This document shows positions 33,283 through 45,678 of a stretch of DNA of 64,000 nucleotides, in pieces. The notes under the pieces were generated by a model, which worked only from the letters and a program-made list of their open reading frames with translations, ran no database searches and was not told where the DNA came from. Position 1 is the stretch's first letter. Every line of letters begins with the position of its first letter. The position numbers were made by a program, and so were the translations under genes. This DNA comes from Zizania palustris (Eukaryota > Streptophyta > Magnoliopsida > Poales > Poaceae), in the NCBI GenBank assembly GCA_019279435.1, contig JAAALK010000288.1, positions 53,557,624 through 53,621,623 of the forward strand. Direction: 5' to 3'.

Positions 33283-35941
33283 TCATCCACGCCCCGAAGC
33301 CCGCAGACCTTGTCTTCCACTTTGCAGGTTTGTCCAAGTATGCGAGGCAGGCGGTGCCGTGTCGAAGGCAGAAAAGTCTAAAGCTTCATCGCCTGCCAAG
33401 GCCTTTCGCGAAGGCTGTACCCCCTCACCACGTGAGTCTACTGCGAAGCAGCTTAAGTCGGGCGAGGAGGAAGAATTCTGAAGGGGCTCCGTCTTCACGG
33501 TAGCCAGCAGCTCCCGGGCTATTTCGGGGATGGCTTCGCCGTTAGGCCCCCTCGGAAGCTTGAACCGAGGGAGGCCTTCGGACCTACCTACCTCGAGGGC
33601 CACCCATAATTGGTGAAGTTCTTCAGAGTCCTCAAGTACTTCGAGGTCAACATTCGAAGGATGAGCCTGGGCAGGTATAAAGTACCCCCGCATTTATATT
33701 AACAAACTGATAAGTTTTTACAAGCCTACAACTAAGAATTACAAGGAGCGTAAGGAGATCTACACCTTCGGAGGCGGAGGTGCCGACGTCGAAGGCTGAG
33801 CTGGCGAGGCATGTGCCCTGGCTCGGCGAAGGTGGATGGCCTTCTGGAGTTCGAGGACTGCTTCGTAGCCTTGGGCCTTCCAAGGCTCCTGAAGTTGCCG
33901 CCAGGCTCCGCAGATGTCTGCCGGAGGTGTCACCAGGTGCTGGCCTCCGAAGGCCACCGGAGTCACTGAGGTCGCTGCTTCGAGGTGGTTTCACCCCGCG
34001 TCATGAAGCATTTGCAACACTCCTTGACCTGCCACTCGGCCGGCCATCAAGGCGAAGCCCTTCAGAGATTGCCCCGTCATCGCAGCCAGCACCATCAAAA
34101 AATCAACGCGGTCTCAAATTTGGTCCTAACTGCCGAAGTCTGGAGCCCGACACTCGGTCCCTATTTTTTCTAGGACCTCGCTCAGGCTCAGAGTGGCTTC
34201 GTTGATATTGGCAACAATGAAGTTTTCAAGGTAGTGGCTAGCTTGGCGAAGCTTGGAGTTCTCCTCCGCCAGTTGAGCTCCGGTGTCCTTCGCAGCTCGA
34301 AGCTCTGCTCGGAGCCTGTCAGTCTTCGAGGCCAAGGCTTCCCTTGCCTTGTCAGCCTCGGCCCTCACCGCTTTGGCTGAAGCTTCGGCCCACCTTCGCT
34401 TCTCGGCTTCCACCGAGACTTCACGTCGAAGGGTGTCCCTCTCCTCCGCCAAGCGCGTCATCTGCCTGTCCGTAGAAGTTGACGCTCCAACGTTCAGTGC
34501 GAAGGCCTGAAAGAATTCAAGAAAATCATAAGTGTTGATCGAAGACCAAAGTACGACTTGAAGGCTGCATAGGACTTCGCTCACCTGGATGAGGGCTTCG
34601 TTTGCGTTGATAAAGAGGTACATGGGGCTCGAGTGGCTGAGTTGAGCCACCAAGCCTCCTGCCTCCGCAGCCGCACAACCCTCACGAAAGTCATGGATGG
34701 CCGCCTCTGTCATGGCCCCCTTCGGCAGCAGAGGTCGGACAATTTCCTCCACCTCAACCTCCTACACAGGCTTTGGCGGAGCTGGGCTTCGATCCACCAC
34801 CTCGATGTGCTCATCATCTCAGGGGTCCCCTTCGTCGCGACCGCTGCCTCCGTCTTCTTCAGACGACGAGTTGTTGGACTCTGAACCGCTGTTGCTGTTG
34901 CTGCTGCCGGAGGCCTCCGCTGGCTTCGGTACGGTGGGCCTCGCACCGACATCATCTTCTGCAAAAAAGTTCAAGTCAATATCCACATATAAAAGAGAAG
35001 TATGTTAAAGTGTTTACCTTCGTTAGAGATGTCTTCGAAGGTACAGGGGTCGATGTGTGCCCCGTAATCCTTTTGCTGCGAAGCTGGCGCCTCAACCTCC
35101 GCGCCCGAAGTCGTCACCGTCAAAGCCTTCACCACCAACTCGGTGGTTGCTGCCGGAGCCCCGGCTGGCTCCGTGTCTGTTTAAGGGTTCGTGACCGTTG
35201 CCTCCTCTGGAGTAAGGGCTTCGGTTGTGGGGACCTCTGACCGAACCCTTGAAGCTTCGGGCTCGTCGTCATCCACTCTCTTCCTCGTAGAGCCGGTTGT
35301 TGAAGGTACCAGATTGGAGAAGTCTTGCAGAGCCTGGACCCCCTCGACGCCGAGCAGAGTCCACACTCTGTTCCAGTGCTCCCAGGTCCCAACTAGAGCA
35401 AGCCGTTGGGCCTGTTTCTTAGGTGTTGGGGCTCCGACAACACGCTCCGCCGCCATGATGGCCTCCTCGGGAGTCCTCACTTCAAGAGTGGCTTCATCAA
35501 GATTCCAAGTCAGAGTAAAGTTATTTGACGAAGTATGAAAGCGAAAGGCTTCAAACTATTACCAAGGCGTTCTGTTGCCACCTCAGTTAGGCCCCCTCGG
35601 CCCGAGGGTTGAAAGAGGCCCTCTGGCGAAGATCGCGCAAGGGGGCTGAGCCGGAGGGTGATAAACTCCTCCGCGAGGTCCCTCATGCTCATCTTCGCGG
35701 CCACCTTCTGAAGGAGCAGGATCCTGGAGCGAAGGGTGTTGGAGCTCGTTATCACCACACCTTCGCGTCTGTAGGAGATGAGCGTGTTGGTGCTCCGAAG
35801 GGGAGAGTTTGCGCCAACTAAGGCATAGAACCACTCCTGGTCCCACCTCGAGTACCACTTGCTATTGGCGGCCCTCGCTGGGAAGGCGTCCTGGTACTCC
35901 CTCCGAAGCTAGAAATTGGCGCTTCTGAAGGCCAAGGCCCT
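33283..35941 (-). pseudogene. Antisense extra gene of element I (five exon-like parts, cut by the gap)
   Basis: Read right to left. Exon 1 (35573-35941, start in the gap) has the C-terminal half of the gypsy-type transposon domain (SKWYSRWDQEWFYALVG, MSMRDLAEEFITLRLSP). Exon 2 (about 35018-35490) has VGAPTPKKQA and TWEHWNRVWTLLGV. A GT-AG intron follows at 34959-35017. Exon 3 (34585-34958) ends ALIQ, with an intron at 34507-34584. Exon 4 (33776-34506) is a heptad coiled coil (RLAEERDTLRREVSVEAEK). An intron lies at 33667-33775. Exon 5 starts AHPSNVDLEVLEDSEEL and ends at a stop at 33283. Stops inside exon 4 near 34126 damage it. It is opposite to the LTR strand. The function of the family is unknown. 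Confidence 0.7.
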
Positions 35942-36941
35942 NNNNNNNNNNNNNNNNNNNNNNNNNNNNNNNNNNNNNNNNNNNNNNNNNNNNNNNNNNN
36001 NNNNNNNNNNNNNNNNNNNNNNNNNNNNNNNNNNNNNNNNNNNNNNNNNNNNNNNNNNNNNNNNNNNNNNNNNNNNNNNNNNNNNNNNNNNNNNNNNNNN
36101 NNNNNNNNNNNNNNNNNNNNNNNNNNNNNNNNNNNNNNNNNNNNNNNNNNNNNNNNNNNNNNNNNNNNNNNNNNNNNNNNNNNNNNNNNNNNNNNNNNNN
36201 NNNNNNNNNNNNNNNNNNNNNNNNNNNNNNNNNNNNNNNNNNNNNNNNNNNNNNNNNNNNNNNNNNNNNNNNNNNNNNNNNNNNNNNNNNNNNNNNNNNN
36301 NNNNNNNNNNNNNNNNNNNNNNNNNNNNNNNNNNNNNNNNNNNNNNNNNNNNNNNNNNNNNNNNNNNNNNNNNNNNNNNNNNNNNNNNNNNNNNNNNNNN
36401 NNNNNNNNNNNNNNNNNNNNNNNNNNNNNNNNNNNNNNNNNNNNNNNNNNNNNNNNNNNNNNNNNNNNNNNNNNNNNNNNNNNNNNNNNNNNNNNNNNNN
36501 NNNNNNNNNNNNNNNNNNNNNNNNNNNNNNNNNNNNNNNNNNNNNNNNNNNNNNNNNNNNNNNNNNNNNNNNNNNNNNNNNNNNNNNNNNNNNNNNNNNN
36601 NNNNNNNNNNNNNNNNNNNNNNNNNNNNNNNNNNNNNNNNNNNNNNNNNNNNNNNNNNNNNNNNNNNNNNNNNNNNNNNNNNNNNNNNNNNNNNNNNNNN
36701 NNNNNNNNNNNNNNNNNNNNNNNNNNNNNNNNNNNNNNNNNNNNNNNNNNNNNNNNNNNNNNNNNNNNNNNNNNNNNNNNNNNNNNNNNNNNNNNNNNNN
36801 NNNNNNNNNNNNNNNNNNNNNNNNNNNNNNNNNNNNNNNNNNNNNNNNNNNNNNNNNNNNNNNNNNNNNNNNNNNNNNNNNNNNNNNNNNNNNNNNNNNN
36901 NNNNNNNNNNNNNNNNNNNNNNNNNNNNNNNNNNNNNNNNN
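35942..36941. other. Assembly gap, 1000 N
   Basis: Exactly 1000 unknown bases. It hides the start of the element I antisense gene, the right end of element I, the rest of the B LTR and the first half of the B antisense gene. A round length suggests a placeholder, so true distances here are unknown. Confidence 0.98.
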
Positions 36942-39220
36942 GGGAGTCTTGTGAGCTCCAAGACTCGGACTTCGAGCTTGGAAGAAATGGTAGCTGTAAA
37001 GAGAAATGCTAGGACTAGCTTGGAGACTGCCAAAAATGAACGCGAGGCTAAGCGGGTTGTGCTCTTGGCCGAGGTGGAAAGACTGCTGGGAGAGTAGGCA
37101 GCTGCGGGAGCCGAAATGGTCAAGCTTTGAGAGGATCAACTAAATTTGAGAGAGGAGACCAAGAAACTACTCGAACAAAAGAATTCTTTAATGACAGAGG
37201 CAGCTAGGATTTCATCTTTGATAGACGAGCTGACTACATCACACAAGACTTTATCTGTAGAAAAGACAAAAGTGCGAGAAGGTGGCTACGGAGACGATGG
37301 ATGCCCTTCGGGGTGTCTTGGAATACTTCTGAACTTCTTGCACCTCTTCTTCGGTCGGCAACGACTCCCTGCTTGCGAAGAATTAAGATGATCCAAGCAG
37401 CGGCGAAGACTATGAAAGCTGCAGGTACTCTGTATGGAGAGATCTCCAGCCAAGTAGCTGCTCTCGGAGTACTTCGTTACTACGAAGAACTTGGGTTATC
37501 TGTTTCACCGGAGCTTGGAGCAGCCCCCGTCAATTTTGGTGTCAACCAACTTCTGACTCTTTCGGCTGATGTGGCCGCAGCTTGGGAGGCTTTTCAACCA
37601 TCCTGGAGAGCTGAAGGCCGACCGTATATAAAAACATGGATTGATGAAGGTCTCCATCAAAAGCAAGAGCGGTCGCAGCCTTCAAGCAGCAAACCTCCTT
37701 CAGACCCGAAGGTTTAGTTCTCCTTAGGGCTCCGTCTATGTAAAAACTTATGTTTTTGTTCTCTTTTGAATGAAAAGACTTATTTGGAAATGTTTTTAGG
37801 CTTCCCGACCTTTTTTGGATGAGCTCGAAGTGTTAGAGATTAACGAAGAACTCCTCCTACAATGGGCCACCTTCAAAGCCTTAAGGCCTCACAGGCATCC
37901 TCGATTTTCAATTCCTCGGGGAAGTTCTAGAGAGGTTATACCCGATATACATAAAGAAGTGTTAGCTTATATTAAAAAAGAGGAAAATGAAGTTAGTATA
38001 GAAACTTCATCTTCAGATGATGTTGAACGGTCCGAAGAAGAAAATTCTTGATGAGGACATCACTTCACATGATACACACATGGAGCCTCCACCTACAATT
38101 CAATTACAAAGACCAATCACATGCGCCCGTGCCCGTCGCTTGAACCATGAGGTTAATTCTTTCCTTAGCAACTATGTTAATATTTTTTGGATGGGATGCT
38201 ACTGAATACTAGTGATATTTTGTTGCTTTGGAACATGGGAGATGGAATAGGAGAGTTGGAGTTGAAGACGGAGTCGCACGGATGATTTAAATCAAGAATT
38301 CACTGGTTCGGACTACATCAACCACCATGCACCAAAATAGGCATAACTTCCTCATACGAAGTCCGATTGGCACGTTCTTGGACTTTATGGAAATCTAAGG
38401 AGAAGACGGATCTTTTGGCGTTGGTTTAACCTCATTTGGATTCTCGAGTTGTCCTGTGTGACTGAAACAGTCCTGCATGACAGAATTGGGCCGAGTTGGA
38501 CCTTGTACTGAGTTGGAGGCCGTGTTGGCCCATAGTCTGAGTCGTGTGCACCTCCTACAGGCTGCCCACGCCCCATATACTCATGATAGCCATCATTAGG
38601 GTTAGGTTTGGCTTTGCTTGCATCTACACTCGTGTGTTTAGATCCCGCTCTTGCACCGGACCGATTGGCTGCTGCAACGGCGTTTGTTAAACCTCACCTC
38701 ATCATAGTTCATCTATGATTTGGCATTCGACTTGTGTTCTTCGTGTTCTTGCTTGTGTTCTTGGATTCGCTTGCAGGAACCAGCCTTCGTGGTGAGTTCA
38801 ATCGCGCCCTGCGTGGTTGATAACCAACAGAGACGGTGGTGTAGCGATTGTAAGGTTTTGATCCGCCGGACCAGAGCCTTGGATCGTCAACGTCGAGATT
38901 CTCCACCAATCCAAGTTATCCTTCCCTAGCGGAAGATCGGGACCTATTCTCCTATTAATGCTGATGAAGAGCAAGTGGAGAAGAGCATCAAAAAACTTCG
39001 AAGTTGGGAGAGAAGCCCCAAACGGCTTCGGACCTAGGCTGAACTTCAGCAAGAACAAAAAGACTTCTGAGCTTCAAAAGAAGGGAAGAGAGTTAAGCGC
39101 AATGTTTTAAAAACTCCAGGTTCTGGGACAAGTCGTCTTCGAAGTCGGGCTAATTTTGAAGGTAGTTCCGGGGATCGAAGGGGTCTTCGCTTCCTTCTTG
39201 GCATAGACACATATTTTTTG
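36942..39220 (+). pseudogene. Antisense extra gene of element B, C-terminal exons
   Basis: Opposite to B pol. 36942-37290 is the coiled coil (SSLEEMVAVKRNARTSLETA, SLIDELTTSHKTLSVEKTKV) with a stop at 37096. 37380-37711 is a globular part (RYYEELGLSVSPELG, ADVAAAWEAFQPSWRAEGRP). A GT-AG intron is at 37712-37799. The last exon starts ASRPFLDELEVLEINEEL and runs to 38051, where a retroelement fragment interrupts. It resumes at 38951 (KLRSWERSPKRL) and ends near 39220 after GLRFLLGIDTYF. The 5' exons are lost in the gap. Confidence 0.75.
38052..38950 (+). mobile_element. Fragment of another Ty3/gypsy element (polyprotein tail plus LTR-like end)
   Basis: About 900 bp splits the last exon of the B antisense gene. 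38052-38220 encodes a tail with RPITCARARRLNHEVNSFL, like the TRARARQLN region near the end of some grass gypsy polyproteins. The rest (38230-38950) is noncoding and LTR-like, ending AAGATCGGGACCTATTC. No LTR pair and no clear target duplication are visible, so the borders are good only to about 10 bp. Confidence 0.5.
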
Positions 39221-39999
39221 TGATGTAATGTAATCTGTTTAAATAATATAAACTAGAAAGTTTCAAAAGTATCTCACTACTTCCCAGCCACTCTTTGGGG
39301 GTAAGCACCTCCAAAATTTGATCGAGGGTGGTTACGCACAACGAAGATAACATTAGTTAGGAGTACAATTTTGGAGGCTCAGAGCCCCTGTTTATATTAA
39401 AGAGGAATTAAGGACTGAAAGTCCAAAAATGGTCACTAAGGACCTCGAAAATATCTTCGACTCTATTAGTTTGGAGTCTGAAAACTAGTAACTTAGTACT
39501 CTTTTACGAACGTGGTCATTTCAGACTCTTTTTTGGACGCATTAGGATCCGATTATAATGGTCACTTTGGACTCTTTTTACAGACGTTTTCAAGATAATT
39601 GCTCGGAGTCTATATTGTTTGGTCTCCTTCGACTCTTTTTATGGATGCTATCAGACCGGTGGTTCAGAATCCACTTTTTGTGGTCTCCTTGGACTCTTTT
39701 TACGTATGCTTTCAAGCCGGAGCCTAGAATCCGTATCATTTGGTATGTTTGGACTGTTTTTACGGATGCTTTCAAGCCGGTGGCTTGGAATCCATTTTTT
39801 TACTTTCCCACCTCGTCGGATGCTTCGAACCAATGGTTCGAAATCCGTAAAATTGGTTCAAATGAATGACACATTCCTTCGCAATCAACTCCGTTCTCCT
39901 AGTGCGTCCACTAGAAGTAGGGAATGTTTGAGAAGTAGGCATTATCCGAACCATGAGCTTTATTTATTCAGAAAGTGTTTACAAATGATTACAAAGAGT
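39221..39999. other. Convergent spacer of element B
   Basis: Noncoding region between the 3' end of the antisense gene (plus) and the 3' end of pol (minus). It contains the tandem repeats at 39512-39801. Confidence 0.7.
39512..39801 (+). repeat. Tandem repeats of about 60 bp in the B spacer
   Basis: Units begin at 39512 (short), 39560, 39621, 39682 and 39742, with lengths of 61, 61, 60 and about 60. Each reads GGTCTCCTTGGACTCTTTTT followed by TACGGATGCTTTCAAGCCGG, with about 70-85% identity by eye. Confidence 0.85.
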
Positions 40000-42900
40000 C
40001 CCCTATGCAAAATATCGCTTAAGGTGCTCTGCATGCCAAGCATGCTTTAATTCATCACCTTCTAAATTAGCTAATTTAAAAGAACCAAGGCAGTCCTGAA
40101 CGAAGGATGATATATGGACCTTCCTATTTATTTTCTAATTTCCCTAGTGCTATAATGCTTCGCAAAACTAAATGACCTAGTTTAAGTTCATTAAGTTTAA
40201 TCTTCGGGTCATACCAAGTCTTCGTCTGATGTTGATACTTCGTCAAATTTGCAATAGCTTGAATCCTTGTTTCTTCCGTTAAATCTAGCGAAGCTTGTCT
40301 TTCATCTTCTTTTTCATGTTCGATGGTGCGAAGAGATCTTCCTTTAAGCTCCGTTGGCATCATGGCTTCATCTCCGAATAGTAATCTGAAAGTGGTAAAA
40401 CATGTAGACCTTGCTTGAGCGGTCTAAATGGACCATAAAATCTTTGGGAGCTCTTCGGTGCACAACCCCTTCGCCAATCCTACTATCCTTCGATTAAGGC
40501 CTGATAAAATATTACCGTTACCTCACTCGATAGCTCCGTTAGATTGAGGATGACGGACAGCTACAAAACACATTTCTCTGCCAAGACCTTCGCAGAACTC
40601 TCTGAAGGGTTCGACATCAAATTGGGTGCCATTGTCGATTGTCAGCTATCGAGGCACTCTGAACCTGCATATAATATTATGCCAGAAAATTTTTGTACAT
40701 TTTATGAAGTGATAGCAGTGAGGGTTTTGCTTTGACCCAATTGGAAAAATATTCAATTTCTACCACTACAAATTTTAGACTTCCTTTTGGCAATGGAAAG
40801 GGGCCAATGAGATCCATGCCCCATCTGGCCATGGGCCAAACTGGAGCAATAACTTGAAGATGTGTTGGCGGACGATGACTTCGTCTTCCCATCCATTGAT
40901 AACCTTGGCAAGTGCGGACCAAGGCCTGCACATCAGCTACTATTGTAGGCCAATAAAGCCCCTGGCGAGTGTTTTCCCTACCAAGGCTCGAGGGGCGAGA
41001 TGGCTACCACAAAGGCCTTCATGAATTTCTCGGAGTATATCTTGTCTTTCAGTATGAGAAATACATCGGAGTAGGGGAGAACATACTCTGGCCTTGTAAA
41101 GAATATCGTTGATAATATGATAATTCCGGATCCTCAATTGTAATCTTGAAAGCTCCGGACCTTTGGGTAAATTGGCTTCGCCTTGTAGTAATTCCATAAT
41201 TGAACTCCGCTAGTCGATGTTTGGTATGCAAATGACCTCCGCGGGAGGGAGTTGGGGCACCGAAGGAGAAGTAAGCTCTTCATAAAAATCCCCTTCCAGA
41301 ATATCTATGGCTCCGGCTGCAGCTTTTGCCAGGATATCAGCTTGTGCATCGTCAGCTCTTGGTATACTTCGGACAGAAATCCCTTTGAATGCTGCTTCGA
41401 TCTTATGGATTTCTGCTAGATATTTAGCAAGTTGCGGATGCCTGGCTTGAAAACTTTTATCAACGTGCCCTGCTACAATTTGGGAATATGTTTTTATAAC
41501 AACTCTTGTAGCACCAAGGGCACGTGCCTTGCGTAGACCTAGCAAAATTCCTTCGTACTCCGCAATATTATTGGTGGACTAAAAGTTGATCCTTGTGGAT
41601 TACATTGCTTTTTGCCCCGAAGGTGAAATTATCATTGCTCCAACACCTGCTCCGGACGCTTGAAAAGCTCCATCGAAGTATATGGTCCATATTCCTTCAC
41701 TTGATTTTCATGGAGCCCATACTGTAGATGGACTCCATTCTGCTACAAAATCAGACACCACTTGTGACTTGATTGCTATCCTTGCTACAAAGGAGATGTC
41801 GAAGGGTGGTAACTCGACGACCCATTTTCCAATTCTCCCTGTAGAATCTTTGCATCGAAGCATATCTCCTAGAGGATAAGAAGTTGGTACAATTACATTA
41901 TGTGCTAGAAAATAATGTCGTAGTTTCCTTGAAGCCATCACTAGAGCATAAGTGAACTTTTCTAATTCGAAGTATCTAGTTTTTGCTCCGGATAAAGCTT
42001 CTGATACAAAATATACTGGATTTTGTACCAACTTCCCATTGATATCCATTTCTCGAACAAGGACCGCACTGACAGCGGAGCCTATAGCTGCAAGATAAAG
42101 AAGAAGGGTTTCATCTTCCATGGGCACCGTGAGTGTTGCGAGGTTGCTGAGATAATCTTTAATATTGTCAAAACTCTTTTGGCACTCCGGTGTCCATGCA
42201 AAATCTACGGACCCTTTCAAGGCTTTGAATATGGGGAGGCTTCGCTCTATAGACCTTGCTAGATATCTGCTAAGTGCTGCAAGGCGTCTAGTAAGCTTCT
42301 GAACCTATTTCAAATTTTATGGTGTAGCCATTCTTTGTAGTGCAGTTATTTGAGTTGGGCTAGTTTCGATTTCCCTGCTGGAAACTAAATATCTTAACAG
42401 TTTCCTAGCTTGGGCCCCGAAGATACATTTTTCGGGGTTGAGGTGAACTCCACATGCTCAGAGGCTCTCAAATGTTTTTGCTATGTCTAGACTATGCTGG
42501 TGCTTTAAAGCACTCTTTATTACAATGTCATTCATATAGGCTTCAATATTACGGCCTTTTTGGTGACCTAGAGCCTTAGCAATTAATCTTGAAAAAGTTG
42601 CCCCGGTATTTCTTAAGCCGAAGGGCATTCTTACATTGCAAAAGACTCTCGAAGGAGTTACAAAGCTAGTCTTGATTTCATCTTCGCTCTTTAACCATAT
42701 TTTATGATATCCGAAATATGTGTCGAGGAAGCTCAAGAGCTCTGATCCAGTAGTGGAGTCAACTAATTTATCAATGCGGGGCATGGGGTAGGGGTCACAT
42801 GAAATCAATGCACATGCGCCATTTTTCAGAGTCCTTTTTCTTAACGAAGACTAGGTTTGCTAACCACTCCATATGAGCCACTTCTCTGATAATCCCAGCC

Positions 42901-44703
42901 TTCAACAATTTTTGGTTAACGAAGACTGGGTTTGCTAACCACTCCATATGAGCCCTCTCTACTGATAGTTTATGGAGCCCCTACCGAACAGGCCGAACCC
43001 TCGGGTTCACAAGTAAACTATGCTCAATGATATTTTGGTTAACTCCCGGAATGTCTTCATCGGACCAGGAAAAGACATCCAAATTCTCTCTAACTACTTC
43101 TTCGAGTGAAGTAGCGATTTCCGGAAACAACTCCTTGCCAAACTGGAAGGGATAGTATTTATCATCCTTTACAATAATCTTCGTTATAATTTCTCCTTCG
43201 GGGCTTGGCCTTAGAAAGGATATATTCGAAGATTCACTTGATACAGGGATATCCTCCGAATGGTTTATCACATTATTCACTTATCTTGGATCAAGAGGTG
43301 GACCATGACCATATTTTGCCCTTCATGCAGTAGCTGGATCACCGAAGATGGTAAGCACTCCTGCTTGCATGGGCATCTTCATGCATAGATAATTATGGTG
43401 TGCCACAGCTCCGAATTGATTTAACATGCCCCTTCCGAAGATGACATTATAAGCGTAGGGGCATCGACGATGTCGAAAATCACTTTCTCCGTTCTTGCCA
43501 AGAGCCCCTCTCCGAAGGCAACCTCGAGACCTATTTGGCCGAGGCCATCAAGAGGAGGTCCTGCGAAGCCCTGAAGTGGATGAGCTGCTGGGAGGAGATG
43601 CTTCCATGGGATGCAAAGCTGGTCGAAGGCCTGAAGAAAGATAATATCTACAGAACTTCCATAATCGACTAATACTCTACGAACTTCTATTCCTGCAATA
43701 TCAGCAGTGATAACAAGGGGGTCCGCATGAGGGAATTTTATACCTACTGCATCAGCTACAGAGAAGGATATAGGCACGTGGGACCACTCGGGATTTTAGG
43801 TGCCGATGAAGAGGTCCCGATATGCCCTACATAACGAACATACTCTCTCCATTTTCTTTTTGACATGTTGCCCAAGGTTCCTCCTCCGGAGATCGGAAGA
43901 ACCACTCTTATGCCCCGGTCTTGAGTATCTTCTTGCTTAGAAGGTGGCATAACACTGGCCACCGAAGGTTGTCTTGGGGGATCGAAGCTTTCTACACGTA
44001 CGATAGCCTGCACTGGCTCCAGACGTGCCTCGGGAGGGGCTTGGTCATTAGTGCCTCGACCAGAGCTCCTTTCGAGGTACTCGCTTCTCAGGGCTAGTAT
44101 AGACATACATGCATCAATAGCATGGATTCGGTTTTCACCATGAACACAGCAGAAGAAGGCCTAACCCTTGCGAGCCGGCTTCCCTGGTGGCCTCCAGCCA
44201 CTGACCTTTTTTCCCAAAGCTTGTGGACTCTTCGGGAAAAAATTTTGCGGAGAGGGAGCAATGTTTAGGACTTCAGAGCGAGGATGCTTTTGTCCTCATC
44301 GCCTGTCATGTTGATTGTCAAAGTGAGGTCCTTGTGGAGGAGTTGAAGTTTTCACTTCGAGTTTAACCTCTTGGATGATTGGCGAAGATGAAGCCGTCCT
44401 TCGGAGCCATCCGTCCTCCGACCTATCATACTCCTCCAAATAAGCTAGTAATTGCGCTACGGAGGATATATGCTTCTAGTGAAGCTTGTCGAGGAGGCCT
44501 GCATTGGTGACTCCTTCTCGGGCTGCATCGACCACAGATGATGCAGACAATCCTCTTATCTGTGACTTCGTATGAGCGAAGCGCTTAAAGAATTGCCTCA
44601 AAGTTTCTTCAGGTTGTTGCTTCACCTGAAAGAGACTTCCAGTAGACATAGAGGGCACAAAAGTACCTTGGAAGTTGCTTATGATTTTTTCCTTAGCTGT
44701 TCC
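40000..44703 (-). pseudogene. Gypsy gag-pol remnant (element B)
   Basis: Right to left. The gag end is at 44703-44470 (MSTGSLFQVKQQPEETLRQF, FAHTKSQIRGLSA), then a decayed linker. Protease is at 43421-43777 (VRRVLVDYGSSVDIIF, with the second active-site residue changed to Y). RT is at 43280-42458, where the catalytic motif is YMND instead of YMDD at 42537-42548. RNase H is at 41708-42220 and the archaeal-type RNase H at 41210-41700. The integrase zinc region is at 40940-41197 (HEGLCGSHLAPRAL) and the core at 40124-40931 (WGMDLIGPFPLPKGS). Many stops are present. The gag start is missing because element D begins at 44704. Confidence 0.85.
42840..42958. repeat. Local duplication in B RT
   Basis: The 40-bp stretch TTAACGAAGACT(A/G)GGTTTGC...CATATGAGCC is present at about 42840 and again at 42916, a period of about 75 bp. 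It repeats the TEWLANPVF region and breaks the RT frame. Confidence 0.7.
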
Positions 44704-45169
44704 TATTGGCGTAAAAGATCATGCTAACAGGTTCTCTAAGATTAAGAACTAACAAACCTCCGAATAGGATAATAGCTCGAAGTAGTTCGAAGTTGTGTAT
44801 TGAATATCTGAATATTCAAACCATATTATATGGTGAGAAGGAGGGTATTTATAGGTAAAAACTCTAAGGAAAATACCTTTTTACCCCTCAATTACAACTG
44901 ACATAGTGGAAACTATTACGGTACCCCTAATAGGGATAAGATGGTAAAGTATGTCTGAATAAGGTAGATAAGACATACGTCGTGTCTGTCCGGCTATTTT
45001 CCACTGCGGAGGTGGAGTCTTCGGAGGGTACCTTTGGGTCGGGGTCCGAACGGACCCTCCGGCCTTAACCCTTCGTCAATGCGAAGACAAATATTGGACT
45101 TAGAACTTAATGAGTAGTCTTTGTCTTGTAATCTTGAAGATCTTGGGCATGAAGTATTTTCCCCTAATA
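44704..45169 (-). repeat. Tat element D, 3' LTR (466 bp)
   Basis: The plus strand starts TATTGGCGTAAAAG (TG changed to TA) and ends TTTTCCCCTAATA (CA changed to TA). Minus-strand TATA at 44846-44853. It is followed by GTAGCCCCTCG, the polypurine side of the element, and then by the D antisense gene. To its left is the B gag, cut mid-frame. D therefore inserted in B. Confidence 0.85.
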
Positions 45170-45571
45170 GTAGCCCCTCGAATACGCTTCTCCGAGCAAC
45201 CTATATAGCAAGGGGAGCAGTATACGCAAGAAATATTTTCATGCTCAGGGACTTAGAAAAATTCAAGGTACTATAACCATTCAAAGTATCTTCAACATCA
45301 GAGGTGTATATGACAGAAGCTTTGAACCTGAATTCCCGTGTGAAAGATTTGCAGGGAAATGGACCGTTGAAAAGGTGAAGCAACGCAAAGAGTCGTTAAA
45401 TTTGATCTGTTACCCCTCAAGTAGACATTAGGATCCCTTGAAAAGGTAACGGACACAATTTTAACTGCGAGTTCACACCTTTTTTACTTTCTGGTCGCAC
45501 CTATCAGTTGTAGAAGTCAAACCTGCAATGTGAATGCATATGCGAACCATAGCAATTGAAGGTGAAAGGGT

Positions 45572-45580
45572 TATAAAAAG
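45572..45580 (+). promoter_or_regulatory. TATA box of the antisense extra gene (element D)
   Basis: TATAAAAAG lies 107 bp before the ATG at 45679, outside the LTR and on the strand opposite to gag-pol. Element C has TATAAATAG at the matching place. Confidence 0.65.
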
Positions 45581-45678
45581 GGGACTCGAACCTCAGCAAA
45601 AATTTTTACAGAGCATTGGTTCTAAGCCTCCTTTCTCTAACCTTCAAACTTTTCCTAGATCTCTTGAGCAACCAACCA

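Noticed and set aside
35862..37139. Long frames across the N gap
   Set aside because: They consist of unknown bases and have no meaning.
39512..39801. CRISPR-like array
   Set aside because: Units of 60 bp without unique spacers, in a plant retroelement; a tandem repeat, not a CRISPR.
44704..45169. B element's own 5' LTR
   Set aside because: No primer site or gag start lies next to it, and the other side carries the 3' end of a separate element D.
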